From positions 1 to 7,397 of the forward strand of contig URXI01000217.1 of the NCBI GenBank assembly GCA_900551775.1: a stretch of DNA of 7,397 nucleotides, read 5' to 3'. Source of the stretch: an uncultured Eubacterium sp. (lineage in GTDB: Bacteria > Bacillota > Clostridia > Peptostreptococcales > Anaerovoracaceae). Positions 1 through 6,610 of the stretch are shown here, piece after piece. Position 1 is the first letter of the stretch, and each line of letters starts with the position of its first letter. Position numbers and translations under genes: made by a program. Under the pieces are notes generated by a model. That model made no database searches, had not been told where the DNA came from, and worked only from the letters and a program-made list of their open reading frames with translations.

Positions 1-103
1 TCCGGGCGCAAAGAGCCAGGGCATGAAGCAGCTTATGGCGGGCGGCGGCGTTGCCCTTATCGGCACTATCCTTGTACCGCTTCTTTCCGGTCTGTTCGGA
101 TAA
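1..103 (+). CDS. Maff2-like small hydrophobic mobile-element protein (3' end only)
   Basis: The last 33 codons of a gene that begins before the window; the frame starts at base 2 and stops with TAA at 101-103. The visible tail has a short polar stretch (SQGMKQLMAGGG) and then one hydrophobic segment, VALIGTILVPLLSGLFG, which probably spans the membrane. This matches my memory of the C-terminus of Maff2 family proteins, small membrane proteins that sit just upstream of the TrbL-like gene in Clostridia conjugative elements. By position they may be pilin (VirB2)-like, but that role is inference. The next gene's ribosome site starts 6 bases after the stop, so the two are probably co-transcribed. 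Confidence 0.75.
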   Translation, partial: PGAKSQGMKQLMAGGGVALIGTILVPLLSGLFG

Positions 104-109
104 GATTAC

Positions 110-115
110 GGAGGG
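110..115 (+). promoter_or_regulatory. Ribosome binding site of the TrbL-like gene
   Basis: GGAGGG lies six bases before the ATG at 122. It sits in the 18-base gap after the Maff2-like stop codon and fixes the start of the next gene. Confidence 0.75.
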
Positions 116-121
116 TAGCCT

Positions 122-991
122 ATGGAGAGCATACTTGACGCGATTAACGAATGGATAAAGGAAATCCTTATCGGTGCGATAAACGGTAATCTGTCAACTA
201 TGTTCGGGGACGTAAATGAAAAAGTAGGCACCATTGCAGCGGAGGTAGGCAAGACCCCGCAGGGGTGGAACGCAAACATTTTCAGCATGATACAAAACCT
301 GTCGGAAAATGTGATTGTACCCATTGCGGGGCTTGTCATTACCTATGTCCTCTGTTATGAGCTTATCAGCATGGTAACGGAAAAAAACAATATGCACGAC
401 GTTGACACTTTTATGTTTTTCAAGTGGTTTTTCAAAGCCTTTGTTGCCGTTTTCTTGGTAACACATACCTTTGATATTACTATGGCGGTGTTTGATATGG
501 CGCAGCATATTGTGTCCGGCGCGGCGGGGGTAATCGGCGGCGATACGAATATCGACGTAACCGAAGCCCTTGCCGCCATGCAGGAGGGACTAAAAGATAT
601 GGAAATCCCCGAACTACTGTTACTTGTCATGGAAACGAGCCTTGTAAGCCTTTGTATGAAAATCATGTCCGTACTGATAACCGTTATCCTCTACGGAAGA
701 ATGATTGAGATATACGCCTACTGTTCCGTTTCCCCTATCCCTTTTGCCACCATGACAAACCGGGAATGGGGACAGATTGGGAACAACTACCTAAAGGGGC
801 TGTTTGCACTGGGCTTTCAAGGCTTCCTCATTATGATATGCGTCGGCATTTACGCAGTTTTAGTAGGCGAAATGGTGGTAGCGGACAATCTGCACAGCGC
901 GATTTTTTCCCTTGCAGCCTATACCGTTATCCTTTGTTTCTCCCTGTTCAAATCCGGCGCACTGGCAAAATCCATTTTCAATGCACATTAA
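122..991 (+). CDS. TrbL/VirB6-like conjugation membrane protein
   Basis: A 289-residue polytopic membrane protein starting at ATG 122 behind a good ribosome site. Hydrophobic segments are visible at about residues 64-85, 103-125, 165-195 (long, probably two passes or a kinked one), 226-252 and 258-278, with a soluble loop near 138-162. The segment count, size and position between the Maff2-like and PrgI-like genes match the TrbL/VirB6-type proteins of Tn1549-like and CD1107-type elements. In type IV secretion systems VirB6/TrbL forms part of the inner-membrane channel that passes DNA to the recipient. No enzymatic motif is visible. The gene looks complete, and its stop (TAA 989-991) is followed by a 42-base gap before prgI. 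The family call rests on topology, context and recalled similarity. Confidence 0.8.
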   Translation: MESILDAINEWIKEILIGAINGNLSTMFGDVNEKVGTIAAEVGKTPQGWNANIFSMIQNLSENVIVPIAGLVITYVLCYELISMVTEKNNMHDVDTFMFFKWFFKAFVAVFLVTHTFDITMAVFDMAQHIVSGAAGVIGGDTNIDVTEALAAMQEGLKDMEIPELLLLVMETSLVSLCMKIMSVLITVILYGRMIEIYAYCSVSPIPFATMTNREWGQIGNNYLKGLFALGFQGFLIMICVGIYAVLVGEMVVADNLHSAIFSLAAYTVILCFSLFKSGALAKSIFNAH

Positions 992-1001
992 CACAGCACA
1001 C

Positions 1002-1016
1002 GCGGGAAAGTCCCGC
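1002..1016 (+). other. Short stem-loop between the TrbL-like and PrgI-like genes
   Basis: GCGGGA (1002-1007) pairs perfectly with TCCCGC (1011-1016) across a 3-base loop. It lies just upstream of the PrgI ribosome site. A T-run follows only after the ribosome site (1027-1032), so this is not a normal intrinsic terminator. It could affect mRNA stability or access to the ribosome site, but its function is unknown. Confidence 0.4.
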
Positions 1017-1017
1017 A

Positions 1018-1026
1018 GAAAGGAGG
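1018..1026 (+). promoter_or_regulatory. Ribosome binding site that sets the TTG start of the PrgI-like gene
   Basis: GAAAGGAGG-type sequence ending in AGGAGG (1021-1026), seven bases before TTG at 1034. No in-frame ATG or GTG near it is better placed, so the unusual TTG start is favoured. Confidence 0.75.
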
Positions 1027-1033
1027 TTTTTTC

Positions 1034-1438
1034 TTGGCGTATGTACCTGTACCCAAAGACTTATCCAAAGTCAAAACAAAAGTCGCTTTCAATCTGACAA
1101 AGCGGCAAATCCTTTGTTTTTCAGTGGCACTTCTTATGGGACTGCCGCTTTTCTTTTTGCTCAAAGACAGCGCAGGGACGAGCCTTGCGGCAATGGCAAT
1201 GATTGTCGTCATGCTTCCCTGCTTCTTGGTTGCCATGTATGAAAAGCATGGACAGCCCCTTGAAGTGGTTATAAAGAACATCATTCAGACAAAATTGACC
1301 CGCCCCAAAGTGCGACCGTATCAGACGGAAAACCTATATGCACTTTTGGAGAAACAGCGGGCATTAGAAAAGGAGGTATCAGCGATTGTCAAAAGGACAG
1401 ACAAAAAAGACGCGGGAAGCCGCAGGAAACAGGCGTAA
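1034..1438 (+). CDS. PrgI family conjugation membrane protein
   Basis: A 134-residue protein starting at TTG 1034. It has the typical PrgI-family opening (MAYVPVPKDLSKVKTK), then two hydrophobic segments at about residues 26-43 and 49-68 separated by a short loop, then the conserved-looking MYEKHGQPLE and a charged C-terminal tail with RPYQTENLYALLE. PrgI-family proteins are small two-pass inner-membrane parts of Gram-positive conjugation systems, placed next to the VirB4 ATPase and likened to VirB3. The 3' end overlaps the start of virB4 by 53 bases in another frame, which suggests translational coupling. The length is normal for the family and nothing is broken. Confidence 0.88.
   Translation: MAYVPVPKDLSKVKTKVAFNLTKRQILCFSVALLMGLPLFFLLKDSAGTSLAAMAMIVVMLPCFLVAMYEKHGQPLEVVIKNIIQTKLTRPKVRPYQTENLYALLEKQRALEKEVSAIVKRTDKKDAGSRRKQA
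1371..1376 (+). promoter_or_regulatory. Ribosome binding site for virB4, inside prgI
   Basis: AGGAGG within the 3' part of the PrgI gene, nine bases before TTG at 1386. It supports the TTG start of the ATPase and the overlap between the two genes. Confidence 0.7.
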
Positions 1439-2358
1439 GCTGACCCGCGCGGAAAAGAAACAGATAGCGGCGGTTATCCGGCAGGCAAAGGGGGACGGGA
1501 AAGCCCACACCGCACAGCAGACCATTCCCTATCTTGCCATGTACCCGGACGGTATCTGCAAAGTGGCGCAGCGGAAATATTCAAAAAGCATTGCTTTTGA
1601 GGACATCAACTATCAGCTTGCACAGGCAGATGATAAGACCGCCATTTTTGAAAACTGGTGCGATTTTCTCAACTACTTTGACGCGAGCGTGAACGTGCAG
1701 CTTTCTTTCATCAATCAAGGCTCACAGCAGGAACAGGCAGCGCGGGCAATCCATATCCCGCCGCAAAACGACGATTTTAACTCTATCCGCACCGAGTATT
1801 CCGATATGCTGAAAGCGCAGCTTGCCAAAGGGAACAACGGGCTTGTAAAGCACAAGTACATCACATTTTCCATTGAAGCGGACAATCCGGCGGCGGCAAG
1901 AGCGCGGCTTTCCCGTATTGAAACCGACGTACTCAACAATTTCAAGGTGCTTGGCGTATCGGCGCACCCCTTATCGGGCTATGAACGCTTAAAGGTGCTG
2001 CATGGGGTATTCCACCCGGCAGGCGAGCCGTTCTCATTCTCTTATGACTGGCTGACCCCGACGGGGCTTACCACAAAGGACTTTATCGCCCCGTCCTCTT
2101 TCAAGTTTGGGGAGGGACGCTACTTTGCTATGGGGAAAAAGACGGGGGCGGTATCGTTCCTTGAAATCCTTGCCCCGGAGCTAAACGACCGTATCTTAGC
2201 GGATATGTTGGACTTGGAAACAGGCGTAATCGTCAACTTACATATCCGCAGTATCGACCAGTCGGAAGCAATCAAGACCATTAAGCGCAAAATCACAGAC
2301 CTTGACAAGATGAAGATTGAGGAACAGAAAAAAGCGGTTAGAAGCGGTTATGACATGG
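1386..2358 (+). CDS. VirB4/TraE-type conjugation ATPase, exon 1 (residues 1-324 plus one base)
   Basis: First part of a split gene: join(1386-2358, 5095-6254, 6611-6898), 806 aa after both insertions are removed. It starts at TTG 1386. Exon 1 codes for the N-terminal half typical of VirB4/TraE-type proteins: a basic leader rich in K and R, the YLAMYPDGICKV region, and an alpha/beta domain ending in KKAVRSGYDM. VirB4 proteins are cytoplasmic-face ATPases that energise pilus assembly and DNA transfer. The exon stops after the first base of codon 325, where GTGCGAC of the group II intron begins. Without splicing, the frame runs nine codons into the intron and stops at 2385-2387, giving a truncated protein with no Walker motifs. 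The family call is firm; the boundary is supported by intron pairings and by restoration of the frame. Confidence 0.9.
2353..2358 (+). other. IBS1, exon target site of the group II intron
   Basis: ACATGG, the last six bases of exon 1, is the exact reverse complement of CCATGT at 2744-2749 in the intron (EBS1). Two further pairs (one G-T, one T-A) extend the match to eight. This is the pairing a group II ribozyme uses to choose its 5' splice site and insertion target. I found no convincing IBS2/EBS2; GTTAT (2347-2351) against ATAAC (2637-2641) is only a weak candidate. Confidence 0.65.
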
Positions 2359-3083
2359 GTGCGACACGTTCCTTGATAACTGCATAAGCAGGAAACAAGG
2401 CATATACAAAACTTTTGTATAGAGAACTGATACTCCAAAGAGTGGAATGAGGGGGTAACGTCCCGAAACGCTCTCCTTAATACTCCTACATGCTGTGCTA
2501 ACTGCTGAAATGCACAGTATGAAGCTAGGTGAAGTCGGCAGAGAGATACCGTAAGGCATGAAAATGCCACGAAAGCTGTCCAGCGGTGGGCGGTGTATCC
2601 TATATGCCGGAGGTCTATAAAATATCTATGGTGAGAATAACTTAGAGATAAGTTTGACGAACTTGTGAAAGTAAGGGTCTAAACGTAGCTTATGTAGAAA
2701 TGCATAAACCGTGGTCACGGGGTATGTGGGGTAAAGTAAGAATCCATGTTATGAAATACCCTATTGTGTTACAGGCACAATCAAGCATACAGGCTCATAG
2801 CAAGCACCTACGGATATATGGACAGATAGGAATATCGGAACGTGGGAAGCTGTGAATACAAATGGTAAGGATTCAGCAGTCCGATGTTGTAGTGATAGAA
2901 AAAATCGAAAGTCAGTAGCAAATACTGGCAAGCCAACAGGCTTTCCGCTATCGGGATAATCTATCTTTATCACAGTGAAATCAGGGGCACGAGCATTGAT
3001 ATTTCCTGTAATGGGAAAAGGAGCAACAGCCCCAAGACAGGATTTAGTTTCATCATTATTTCTAAATCTTTCAAGGTTCTTGT
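2359..3083 (+). ncRNA. Group II intron ribozyme domains I-III (no gene in this stretch)
   Basis: This 725-base stretch has no credible protein gene; short ORFs on either strand show no recognisable protein features. It begins with the intron 5' consensus GTGCGAC and contains many short complementary segments, for example ATACAAAA (2403-2410) facing TTTTGTAT (2413-2420). The EBS1 loop lies at 2744-2749. It should fold into the large domain I scaffold and the smaller domains II and III. I did not attempt a full fold by eye. Confidence 0.75.
2743..2749 (+). other. EBS1 and delta position of the group II intron
   Basis: CCATGT at 2744-2749 is complementary to the last six exon 1 bases. The base just 5' of it, T2743, can pair with A5095, the first base of exon 2. 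Both contacts point to the same pair of splice sites. Confidence 0.6.
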
Positions 3084-3106
3084 ATGACTAATAGAAACCA
3101 AGTCCG

Positions 3107-3114
3107 AAAGGAGG
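3107..3114 (+). promoter_or_regulatory. Ribosome binding site that favours the TTG start of the intron protein
   Basis: AAAGGAGG, eight bases before an in-frame TTG at 3123. It lies inside the longer ATG-initiated frame beginning at 3084, whose own upstream site (AAGG at 3073-3076) is much weaker. Confidence 0.6.
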
Positions 3115-3122
3115 CGGTTGAC

Positions 3123-5000
3123 TTGACTGTCGATACGAACTTAGAGAGGCAACCAAAGCAGCAAAAACTGCGAAATGCCGAATATTACGATATGCAGGAT
3201 GTTATGGATAAGCTATATGAAGAATCCTGTAAAGGAAAATCATTCCATAATCTAATGCATCTTATTACCAGTGAAAACAACATACTTTTAGCGTTCAGAA
3301 ATATCAAAAACAACAAAGGCTCAATGACTAAGGGAACAGACGGCAAAACAATTACAAAGTATAAAGGGTGGTCGGAAGAACAGTTTGTCAAATATTTTCA
3401 AAGTAAATTTGCAAACTATCACCCAAAAAGTGTACGCAGAACAGAAATTCCAAAGGTCGGACAGCCTGATAAAATGCGTCCGTTAGGTATTCCCTGTATG
3501 GACGACAGGATTATACAGCAATGTATTATCCAAGTATTAGAACCGATATGTGAAGCAAGGTTCCATGCTCATAGTTATGGTTTTAGACCAAATAGGTCGG
3601 CAAGCCATGCCATTGCAAGGGCACAATCCCTGATGAATGTCAGCAAACTGCACTATGTTGTAGATGTTGATATAAAGGGATTCTTTGACAATGTAAATCA
3701 TGGCAAGCTGCTCAAGCAAATGTGGACAATGGGTATACGGGACAAAAGTCTAATCTGTATAATCGGAAAAATACTGAAATCTGAGATTGAGGGAATTGGC
3801 AGACCAGATAAAGGGACGCCACAGGGCGGTATCAGCCCGCTACTCTCAAACATTGTTCTGAACGAACTTGATTGGTGGTTGAGTGACCAATGGGAAACCA
3901 AAAGCACAAGATACCCCTATACGCACAGTCACAAATATGAAGCCTTAAAGAAGTCCAACCTCAAAGAATTTTTCTTCGTGCGTTACGCAGATGATTTTAA
4001 GATTCTATGTAGGGATTACGAAACAGCAAAAAAGATATTCATTGCTGTAAAGGAGTGGCTTTGGGAAAGACTGGGGCTTGAAATCAGCCCTGAAAAATCC
4101 AAAATCACAAATGTCCGCAAAAAGAAAACGGATTTTCTTGGCTTTGCATTGTACGTGACGAAAAAGGGCAAGAAGTATGTATCAAAAAGTAATATTTCGG
4201 AAAAAGCGAAAAAGACAATGAAAACCAAGCTCAAAGAGCAAATCAAAGTAATACAGCACGACACATCACCCCATCAGGTAAGTCAGTTGAATGCCATGAT
4301 TCTTGGTATGCACAATTATTATAATACTGCCACAGGGTGCAGTCGTGACTTCCGAGAAATCAATTTTGTTGTCAGCAAGAGCCTAAAGCATAGGCTTAGA
4401 GTAAAAACCAAAAAGGCAAAGCGAAACAAAAATAGCAAATCGCCATTGCCTGAAAAAGTGCTAAAGTCCAGAACGTATCAGAAATTTTACGGCAGCTATG
4501 GCGGAAAGCCTAAAGTCGTGGCAGGTGTACAAATCTTCCCGATTTACGGTTGTAAGTTTGTTACTCCGAGAATGTTCACACGAGAGGTTAATAAATACAC
4601 TCCACAAGGCAGACAGCTTATACACAAAAATCTGTCAACCGTTCACTCCCTTATCCAGTATCTATTGGAAACAAAGGAGTATGGAAAATCTGTGGAATAT
4701 AACGATAACCGTATTTCACTTATGGCAGGACAAAACGGTAAATGTGCGGTAACAGGTGAACCACTCTGCATATTTGACATGGAATGCCATCATAAAAAGC
4801 CTAAAAAGCTGGGTGGTACGGACGAATATAGGAATCTTGTGTGGTTAAAATCCGACGTACATAAACTTATTCATGCTACTGAAGAAGATACGATTGCAAA
4901 ATATCTTGACATTCTTAAACTTGATGACAAAGCACTGAAAAAGGTCAATTCTCTAAGGCTATCAGCAGAGAATTTAGAAATAGTAGTTAAAGCAAACTAA
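3123..5000 (+). CDS. ltrA: Group II intron reverse transcriptase/maturase with HNH endonuclease
   Basis: The intron-encoded protein, 625 aa from TTG 3123 (638 aa if ATG 3084 is used). It binds the intron RNA, helps it splice, cuts the target DNA and copies the intron into it. Numbering from TTG: N-terminal RT-0/RT region with EIPKVGQPDKMRPLGIP near 108-124; YGFRPNRS at 152-159; VDIKGFFD at 182-189 with a catalytic Asp; GTPQGGISPLLSN near 231-243; the catalytic YADD at 288-291 (bases 3984-3995); FLGF at 338-341; then a basic maturase (X) region to about 450. The C-terminus has an HNH endonuclease at about 541-584: CAVTG, ECHHKKPKKLGGTDEYRN and HKLIH. All active-site residues I can recognise are present and the frame is unbroken. 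It is lysine-rich and AT-rich compared with the surrounding transfer genes, as expected for a separately acquired element. The ltrA symbol is used for the family. Confidence 0.93.
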   Translation: MTVDTNLERQPKQQKLRNAEYYDMQDVMDKLYEESCKGKSFHNLMHLITSENNILLAFRNIKNNKGSMTKGTDGKTITKYKGWSEEQFVKYFQSKFANYHPKSVRRTEIPKVGQPDKMRPLGIPCMDDRIIQQCIIQVLEPICEARFHAHSYGFRPNRSASHAIARAQSLMNVSKLHYVVDVDIKGFFDNVNHGKLLKQMWTMGIRDKSLICIIGKILKSEIEGIGRPDKGTPQGGISPLLSNIVLNELDWWLSDQWETKSTRYPYTHSHKYEALKKSNLKEFFFVRYADDFKILCRDYETAKKIFIAVKEWLWERLGLEISPEKSKITNVRKKKTDFLGFALYVTKKGKKYVSKSNISEKAKKTMKTKLKEQIKVIQHDTSPHQVSQLNAMILGMHNYYNTATGCSRDFREINFVVSKSLKHRLRVKTKKAKRNKNSKSPLPEKVLKSRTYQKFYGSYGGKPKVVAGVQIFPIYGCKFVTPRMFTREVNKYTPQGRQLIHKNLSTVHSLIQYLLETKEYGKSVEYNDNRISLMAGQNGKCAVTGEPLCIFDMECHHKKPKKLGGTDEYRNLVWLKSDVHKLIHATEEDTIAKYLDILKLDDKALKKVNSLRLSAENLEIVVKAN

Positions 5001-5011
5001 ATTTTGTTGGA

Positions 5012-5045
5012 GCGCCGTGTGCGGGGAAACTCGCACGCACGGTGC
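5012..5045 (+). ncRNA. Group II intron domain V (catalytic hairpin)
   Basis: A 34-base hairpin with GCGCCGTGTGCG on the 5' side, a GGGAAAC-type terminal loop region and CGCACGCACGGTGC on the 3' side, aligning with known domain V hairpins. A CGC triad at 5013-5015 takes the place of the more usual AGC. It begins 11 bases after the protein's stop codon. Confidence 0.88.
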
Positions 5046-5048
5046 GGA

Positions 5049-5094
5049 GTGGGGGAAAATTCAGAGATAACTTCAAAGAATTACCTATCACTAT
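5049..5094 (+). ncRNA. Group II intron domain VI with branch-point A and 3' splice site
   Basis: GTGGGGG (5049-5055) and ATTC (5059-5062) pair with GAATT (5078-5082) and CCTATCAC (5084-5091), leaving A5087 bulged. The bulged A is the expected branch point and lies seven bases from the end of the intron at 5094. This spacing favours 5094 over 5091 as the 3' end. Confidence 0.75.
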
Positions 5095-6254
5095 ATATAA
5101 TCCCGTCCGACCTTGCCACTTTCGGAAATGAAGCAAAGAATTTATTGCAGGATTTACAGAGCCGCAACGAGCGAATGTTTCTTCTCACGTTCCTTGTGGT
5201 AAACATGGCAGACACGAAGCGGAAACTGGAAAATGACATTTTCGCGGCGGCGGGCATTGCACAGAAATACAACTGCGCCTTGACCCGTCTTGACTATCAG
5301 CAGGAAGCGGGGCTGATGTCCTCTATCCCTTTGGGGGAGAACCTTATCCCTATTCAGCGAGGTTTGACGACGAGCAGCACCGCTATTTTTATTCCGTTCA
5401 TCACACAGGAGCTATTTCAGACCGGGGCTGCCCTTTATTACGGGCTGAACGCTTTAAGTAATAACATGATACTCTGCGACCGCAAGCAGCTTAAAAACCC
5501 CAACGGGCTTATCTTGGGAACACCGGGCAGCGGAAAATCCTTTGCGGCAAAGCGGGAAATCACAAATGCCTTTCTCATTACCGACGACGATATTTTTATC
5601 TGCGACCCGGAAGCCGAGTATTTTGCCCTTGTAAAGCGGCTTGGCGGGCAAGTGATACGATTATCCCCGACCGGGAAAGGCATGGACGGTACGCCCCAGT
5701 ATGTGAACCCTATGGATATGAACCTTAATTACAGCGAGGACGACAGCCCCCTTGCACTGAAAAGTGATTTTATCCTGTCCCTCTGCGAGCTTGTCATTGG
5801 CGGCAAGGAGGGCTTGCAGCCCGTTGATAAGACCGTCATTGACCGCGCCGTAAGGAATGTGTACCGGGACTATCTTGCTGACCCTGTACCGGAAAAAATG
5901 CCTATTTTGGGCGACCTTTACGACGAGCTGTTAAAACAGCCGGAGCCGGAAGCTGCCCGTATTGCGGCGGCGTTGGAACTGTATGTTTCCGGCAGTCTTA
6001 ACGTGTTCAACCACAGAACTAACGTGGAACTTTCTAACCGCCTTGTCTGCTTTGATATTAAGCAGCTTGGAAAACAGCTCAAAAAATTAGGTATGCTCAT
6101 TGTGCAAGACCAGATATGGAACCGCGTTACCATTAACCGGGCAGAGAAAAAGTCCACCCGCTACTATATGGACGAATTTCATTTGCTCTTAAAAGAGGAA
6201 CAGACCGCCGCTTACAGTGTGGAGATTTGGAAGCGTTTTAGAAAATGGGGAGGT
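5095..6254 (+). CDS. VirB4/TraE-type conjugation ATPase, exon 2 (residues 325-711)
   Basis: Continues the ATPase frame: the last two bases of codon 325, then IIPSDLATFG. It contains the Walker A nucleotide-binding loop GTPGSGKS at residues 466-473 of the spliced protein (bases 5517-5540) and the Walker B motif YYMDEFH at 681-687 (bases 6162-6182), where the DE pair is the catalytic core. A conserved-looking LGENLIPIQRG and GALYYGLN-type region precedes Walker A. The exon ends with RFRKWGG, just before a second insertion, in the conserved VirB4 region after Walker B. An unspliced frame could be read from TTG 5004 inside domain V to a stop at 6306-6308, but its first 31 residues are ribozyme sequence and its last 18 come from the second insertion. 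Confidence 0.9.
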
Positions 6255-6610
6255 AAACAGGCACAGTCCCTACAATCTTGCAAATGGGGATTGTGTATGC
6301 CGTCTTAACCGAAGCCGAAAAGAACGGTTAAGAATATCAGCGGAGAAGAAAACGGGAAAGGTTTTGCAATCCTAATCCGAGTGGAAGTGTCAAGGTAATA
6401 CTTGATACACACGCAACGCATAGGGCTTGACCCCCGGTTTGCAATAGCCGGGAATATAACAGCCCCACGAGGCTCCGCTATCGTTTCGGTCTGCGGCATA
6501 AACCGCAGGATAAAAAGATATGCTATGCCGGGTATGAACAGACATACCGCTGAAAATGGGCGAAAGCCCCGGAGGGACAGATAAAAAACTGTCCGCTAAT
6601 CACACAACAG
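6255..6610 (+). ncRNA. Putative ORF-less group I intron inserted in virB4
   Basis: A 356-base insertion that splits VirB4 exactly between codons GGT and ATA. No protein gene is visible in it. Pairings found by eye, in group I order: P2 6271-6277/6289-6295; extra hairpin 6303-6311/6325-6333 (9 bp); P3 6339-6345/6473-6479 (7 bp); P4 6353-6356/6376-6379; P5 6360-6364/6368-6372; P6 6387-6394/6401-6408; P7 6418-6423/6523-6528; hairpins 6433-6438/6447-6452 and 6461-6464/6471-6474 in the place of P7.1/P7.2 of IA introns; P8 6491-6496/6503-6508; P9-type hairpins 6531-6536/6543-6548, 6558-6569 (GAAA loop) and 6575-6580/6589-6594. J4/5 is AAA, J5/4 is TAA, and J8/7 has AAGATAT (6515-6521), a group I hallmark. 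The 5' exon ends in T and the intron ends in G. Weak points: P1 is poor (6249-6254 with 6266-6271, one A-C mismatch and three G-T pairs) and P7 is not the usual sequence. Confidence 0.75.

Larger units (their letters stand above)
2359..5094 (+). mobile_element. Group II intron with reverse transcriptase, inserted in virB4
   Basis: A 2736-base retrotransposable ribozyme in the same direction as its host gene. The 5' end is GTGCGAC, matching the GTGYG consensus, and the 3' end is AT, matching AY. Domains I-III fill 2359 to about 3083, domain IV holds the protein gene, domain V is at 5012-5045 and domain VI at 5049-5091. The boundaries are supported by EBS1-IBS1 pairing, by T2743 next to EBS1 pairing with the first 3' exon base A5095 (a delta-type contact, IIA-like), and by removal restoring GAT ATA ATC (D-I-I) in the ATPase frame. 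An alternative 3' end at 5091 (AC) also keeps the frame, but it would leave VY where I expect D. With an intact RT and intact core domains the intron looks potentially mobile. Confidence 0.9.

Noticed and set aside
766..1242. A 158-aa plus-strand ORF across the TrbL/PrgI junction
   Set aside because: It overlaps two well-supported genes in another frame and has no recognisable protein features.
2332..2351. Two adjacent copies of AAGCGGTTA plus one base
   Set aside because: Only two 10-base units within coding sequence (KAVRSGY), so coincidence is likely. It does lie where IBS2 should be, but I saw no matching EBS2.
5004..6308. A single 434-aa ORF starting at TTG 5004
   Set aside because: Its first residues translate group II domain V and VI and its last 18 translate the second insertion. 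Only 5095-6254 is ATPase sequence, so it is an unspliced exon, not a separate gene.
6575..6594. Intrinsic terminator from the GGACAG/CTGTCC hairpin
   Set aside because: The A-run is in the loop and no T-run follows the stem. It fits a P9-region hairpin of the intron.
6253..6610. Spliceosome-like GT...AG ends of the second insertion
   Set aside because: GT-AG removal (6253-6610) would shift the frame at the junction, and bacteria have no spliceosome. The U and G at the group I-type boundaries keep the frame.
6255..6610. IS200/IS605 derivative, IStron or HEARO/omega-type RNA element
   Set aside because: Several hairpins suggested this, but there is no transposase or TnpB remnant, no recognised target motif, and the precise frame-keeping boundaries plus the P3/P7 order fit a group I intron better. 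Not fully excluded without a search.
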